A stretch of 8,277 bases of DNA from an uncultured Granulosicoccaceae bacterium (GTDB lineage Bacteria > Pseudomonadota > Gammaproteobacteria > Granulosicoccales > Granulosicoccaceae), in the NCBI GenBank assembly GCA_937951695.1, contig CALFBL010000025.1, forward strand, positions 1-8,277, given 5' to 3'. The notes beneath the pieces were generated by a model that was given only the letters and a program-made list of their open reading frames with translations, searched no databases and was not told the DNA's origin. Made by a program: the position numbers and the translations under genes. This document shows, in pieces, positions 6,156-8,277 of the stretch; position 1 is the stretch's first letter; each line of letters starts with the position of its first letter.

Positions 6156-7556
6156 ATGTTACAAATTCACAATACCCTGACCCGACAAAAAGAGCGCTTC
6201 AAACCCCGTGTGGCGGGGCAGGTCGGGATGTACGTATGCGGCATGACGGTCTACGACTTCTGTCACATCGGCCACGCCCGCGTGCTGGTGGTCTTTGATG
6301 TGTTGTACCGCCACCTCCAGGCCTTGGGCTATGACGTCACCTATGTGCGCAACATCACCGATGTGGACGACAAAATCATCGCCCGCGCGATCGAAGCAGG
6401 CAAGACCATGGGGGAGATCACCGATACCTTTATAAAAGCGATGAACACCGATGCCGACAGCCTAGGCGTGCTCAAACCCACGCACGAGCCTCGCGCGACG
6501 GAAACCATCGAGCCCATGGTGGCGATGATCGAAACGTTGATTGGCTCCGGCCACGCCTACGCGGCCGAGAATGGCGACGTTTACTATTCGGTATCGGCGT
6601 TCGAGGGGTACGGCAAATTGTCGGGACGTAAGCTCGATGAACTGCGAGCGGGTGAGCGCGTCGCGGTCGACACCGATAAGCAAGACCCTCTGGATTTTGT
6701 CTTGTGGAAGGCCGCCAAAGCCGCTGAGCCGAGCTGGCCATCGCCTTGGGGTAATGGGCGCCCAGGCTGGCATATTGAATGTTCAGCCATGGCAGGCGAG
6801 CTGCTGGGTGATGAATTTGATATTCACGGCGGCGGTATGGATCTGCAGTTTCCGCATCATGAGAACGAAATCGCCCAAAGCGAAGCCGCATCGGGTAAAT
6901 CCTTTGCCCGCTACTGGATGCACAATGGCTTTGTGCGTATCGATGATGAAAAGATGTCGAAGAGTCTGGGTAATTTTTTTACTATCCGAGATGTGTTGCA
7001 GGTTTACACCGGCGAAGAGGTGCGACTGTTTATACTGGGCAGCCACTATCGAAGCCCGCTAAACTATTCCACCGCGCAGCTCGAATCGTCGCGTTCAGCG
7101 CTGAGACGCTTGTACACCGCCATCAAGAGTTTCACTGAAAGCGGGGGAGAATTGGGTGATGAGGCAGATCTCCATGTGGAGTTTGTGGCGCGTTTTGACA
7201 GCGCCATGAACGATGATTTGAATACATCTGAAGCGGTGGCAGTCTTGCATGATGTGGCCAATTCACTGAACAAAGCTGACGCAAGTGATCGCAGCGCGGG
7301 ACAGTTGGCCACAACCTTGAAACAGCTCGGGCAGCGGTTGGGGTTGCTGGTTGAAGACCCTGTCACGGTTCTACAACGTGTGGTGGGGGATGATCGTGGC
7401 TTGGATTCGGCGGCGATACAAAGCCTGATCGATGAACGTATAGAGGCACGGGCTGCGAAGGATTTTGCGCGCAGCGATGAGATTCGCGACACGCTGGTTA
7501 ACGCGGGGATCGTGCTCGAAGACAATGACGGCAAAACGACGTGGCGACGCAGTTAG
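6156..7556 (+). CDS. cysS: CysS, cysteinyl-tRNA synthetase
   Basis: A class I aminoacyl-tRNA synthetase that charges tRNA-Cys with cysteine using ATP in the cytoplasm. At 466 residues it is the usual length (E. coli 461). Visible motifs: MYVCGMTVYD with zinc ligand C28, the HIGH signature at 37-40, YVRNITDVDDKI, WPSPWGNGRPGWHIECSAM with the second zinc Cys, FPHHENEIAQ with the His and Glu zinc ligands, and KMSKS at 266-270. The last residues (GIVLEDNDGKTTWRR) match the family's C-terminal anticodon-recognition end. The ATG at 6156 is chosen because MLQIHNTLTRQKE aligns with E. coli MLKIFNTLTRQKE and puts C28 and KMSKS at the same numbers, although no good ribosome site precedes it. It is divergent from the ppi/lpxH unit and followed after 22 bases by nusB with no terminator visible, so the two are probably co-transcribed. 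Confidence 0.98.
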   Translation: MLQIHNTLTRQKERFKPRVAGQVGMYVCGMTVYDFCHIGHARVLVVFDVLYRHLQALGYDVTYVRNITDVDDKIIARAIEAGKTMGEITDTFIKAMNTDADSLGVLKPTHEPRATETIEPMVAMIETLIGSGHAYAAENGDVYYSVSAFEGYGKLSGRKLDELRAGERVAVDTDKQDPLDFVLWKAAKAAEPSWPSPWGNGRPGWHIECSAMAGELLGDEFDIHGGGMDLQFPHHENEIAQSEAASGKSFARYWMHNGFVRIDDEKMSKSLGNFFTIRDVLQVYTGEEVRLFILGSHYRSPLNYSTAQLESSRSALRRLYTAIKSFTESGGELGDEADLHVEFVARFDSAMNDDLNTSEAVAVLHDVANSLNKADASDRSAGQLATTLKQLGQRLGLLVEDPVTVLQRVVGDDRGLDSAAIQSLIDERIEARAAKDFARSDEIRDTLVNAGIVLEDNDGKTTWRRS

Positions 7557-7563
7557 TTCTGCT

Positions 7564-7568
7564 AAGGA
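7564..7568 (+). promoter_or_regulatory. ribosome binding site supporting the long nusB start
   Basis: AAGGA lies 10 bases before the ATG at 7579, inside the cysS-nusB gap. It is the clearest Shine-Dalgarno sequence I noticed in the window and favours translation from 7579 over the internal GTG at 7906, which has only an A-rich stretch upstream. Confidence 0.55.
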
Positions 7569-7578
7569 AACATCAAAG

Positions 7579-8277
7579 ATGACCCAGATGCCACAACCAG
7601 ACCAAGCAGGCGACGGCGAACCAAGCGACTTGCCCAAAGCGGATCTGCCCGATGCACAGTCGTTGCGCGATGCCTTGCGTCAATGGAAAAACGGCGATGA
7701 TCCAGCGGTGGCTGTGGCGCAAGATCAGTCCTCGCGATCGGTAGCCACGGATACCGCATCGGCGGGTACACCGGCAAGTCCCTGGGCTGACGCCGGGTCG
7801 AAGGGTTCATCCAGCGAACCCACTCAGCCGCTAACCGACTCACCAGAGAGCAAGGCGAGGCCAGTTGCGAACGATAAGTCAAAGCCTGTTCGCTCTAAAA
7901 AGAAAGTGCCGCGTAATCAGGCACGTCGATTCGCTCGGCAGCGCGCGGTGCAGGCGATCTATCAGTGGGAACACGGTCACGTGGAGGTGGGCGATGTCTT
8001 GCAGCAGTTTGCAGAATTCCAAAATTTAAGTAACGTCGATCTTGATCACTTTCAGCGCCTGTTCCGCGGTGTTGCCGTGTCGGTGGATAAGGTGGATGCG
8101 TTGATGGAGCATGCACTGGATCGACCGGTGACCGATCTGGATCCGATCGAGCGCTCGATCTTGCGCATGGCAACGGTGGAGCTGCGCGACTGTTTACAGA
8201 CTCCGGCTCGAGTCGTGATCAACGAAGCGGTGGAGCTCACCAAACGCTTTGGGGCTGATCAAGGGCATAAATACGTC
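7579..8277 (+). CDS. nusB: NusB transcription antitermination factor with long N-terminal extension (3' end outside window)
   Basis: NusB pairs with NusE (ribosomal protein S10) on boxA RNA to form the antitermination complex that keeps polymerase processive on rRNA operons. The frame is open to the right edge (233 codons). Residues from about 113 match NusB: ARRFARQRAVQAIYQW (115-130; E. coli ARRRARECAVQALYSW), then LDPIERSILRMATVEL and VVINEAVELTKRFGAD; roughly the last 20 residues lie outside. About 110 residues precede this domain. They are hydrophilic and rich in Asp, Ser, Pro, Ala and Gln, probably disordered, with one short possible helix (SLRDALRQW, near 28-36) and a basic end (RSKKKVPR). 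A GTG at 7906 would give a conventional NusB, but the upstream ribosome site and uninterrupted frame favour the ATG at 7579. RsmB also has a NusB-like N-terminal domain, but the match here is to NusB proper. Confidence 0.9.
   Translation, partial: MTQMPQPDQAGDGEPSDLPKADLPDAQSLRDALRQWKNGDDPAVAVAQDQSSRSVATDTASAGTPASPWADAGSKGSSSEPTQPLTDSPESKARPVANDKSKPVRSKKKVPRNQARRFARQRAVQAIYQWEHGHVEVGDVLQQFAEFQNLSNVDLDHFQRLFRGVAVSVDKVDALMEHALDRPVTDLDPIERSILRMATVELRDCLQTPARVVINEAVELTKRFGADQGHKYV

Noticed and set aside
6472..6891. minus-strand frames of up to 139 codons inside cysS
   Set aside because: CysS motifs run throughout this stretch, and the antisense products are Arg/Pro-rich with no family resemblance.
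7562..7882. 106-codon minus-strand frame opposite the NusB extension
   Set aside because: The plus-strand frame continues into an unmistakable NusB domain and has a good ribosome site, whereas the minus-strand product has no recognisable features.
7906..8277. RsmB (16S rRNA methyltransferase) as the identity of the last gene
   Set aside because: RsmB starts with a NusB-like domain, but the visible motifs (ARRxARxxAVQAxYxW, INEAVELxKRFGA) match NusB itself far better.

Overview
The window looks like chromosomal DNA of a Gram-negative proteobacterium, most likely a gammaproteobacterium. It carries a lipid A gene (lpxH), a long multidomain PutA closely resembling the enterobacterial enzyme, and lpxH and ppiB-type genes lying divergently from cysS, an arrangement recalled from E. 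coli. The species cannot be named from the sequence. There is no rRNA, tRNA, CRISPR array, insertion sequence or phage gene. Most of the window is core metabolism and housekeeping.

Layout: (1) 2-3364, plus strand: the 3' 85% or so of putA, proline catabolism to glutamate, cut by the left window edge. (2) 3365-3996: about 630 bases without a recognised gene. They hold several hairpins, two of them weakly terminator-like, and one small unrecognised ORF (3756-3965). (3) 6000 down to 3997, minus strand: a probable three-gene unit of an exported cyclophilin (ppiA-like), a cytosolic cyclophilin (ppiB) and lpxH (lipid A biosynthesis). The ppiB-lpxH gap is 15 bases. The ppiA-ppiB gap is 120 bases and holds a possible internal promoter and inverted repeats. 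(4) 6001-6155: a divergent intergenic region. (5) 6156 to the right edge, plus strand: cysS (cysteinyl-tRNA synthetase), then after 22 bases a nusB gene that runs off the window.

The least ordinary features are these. NusB appears to carry a hydrophilic N-terminal extension of about 110 residues in front of a normal NusB domain, and nusB sits behind cysS rather than in a riboflavin cluster. Two adjacent, closely related cyclophilins are targeted to different compartments. The putA-lpxH gap contains hairpins and a small orphan ORF. I did not find convincing evidence of a new multi-gene system, and the findings are scored accordingly.
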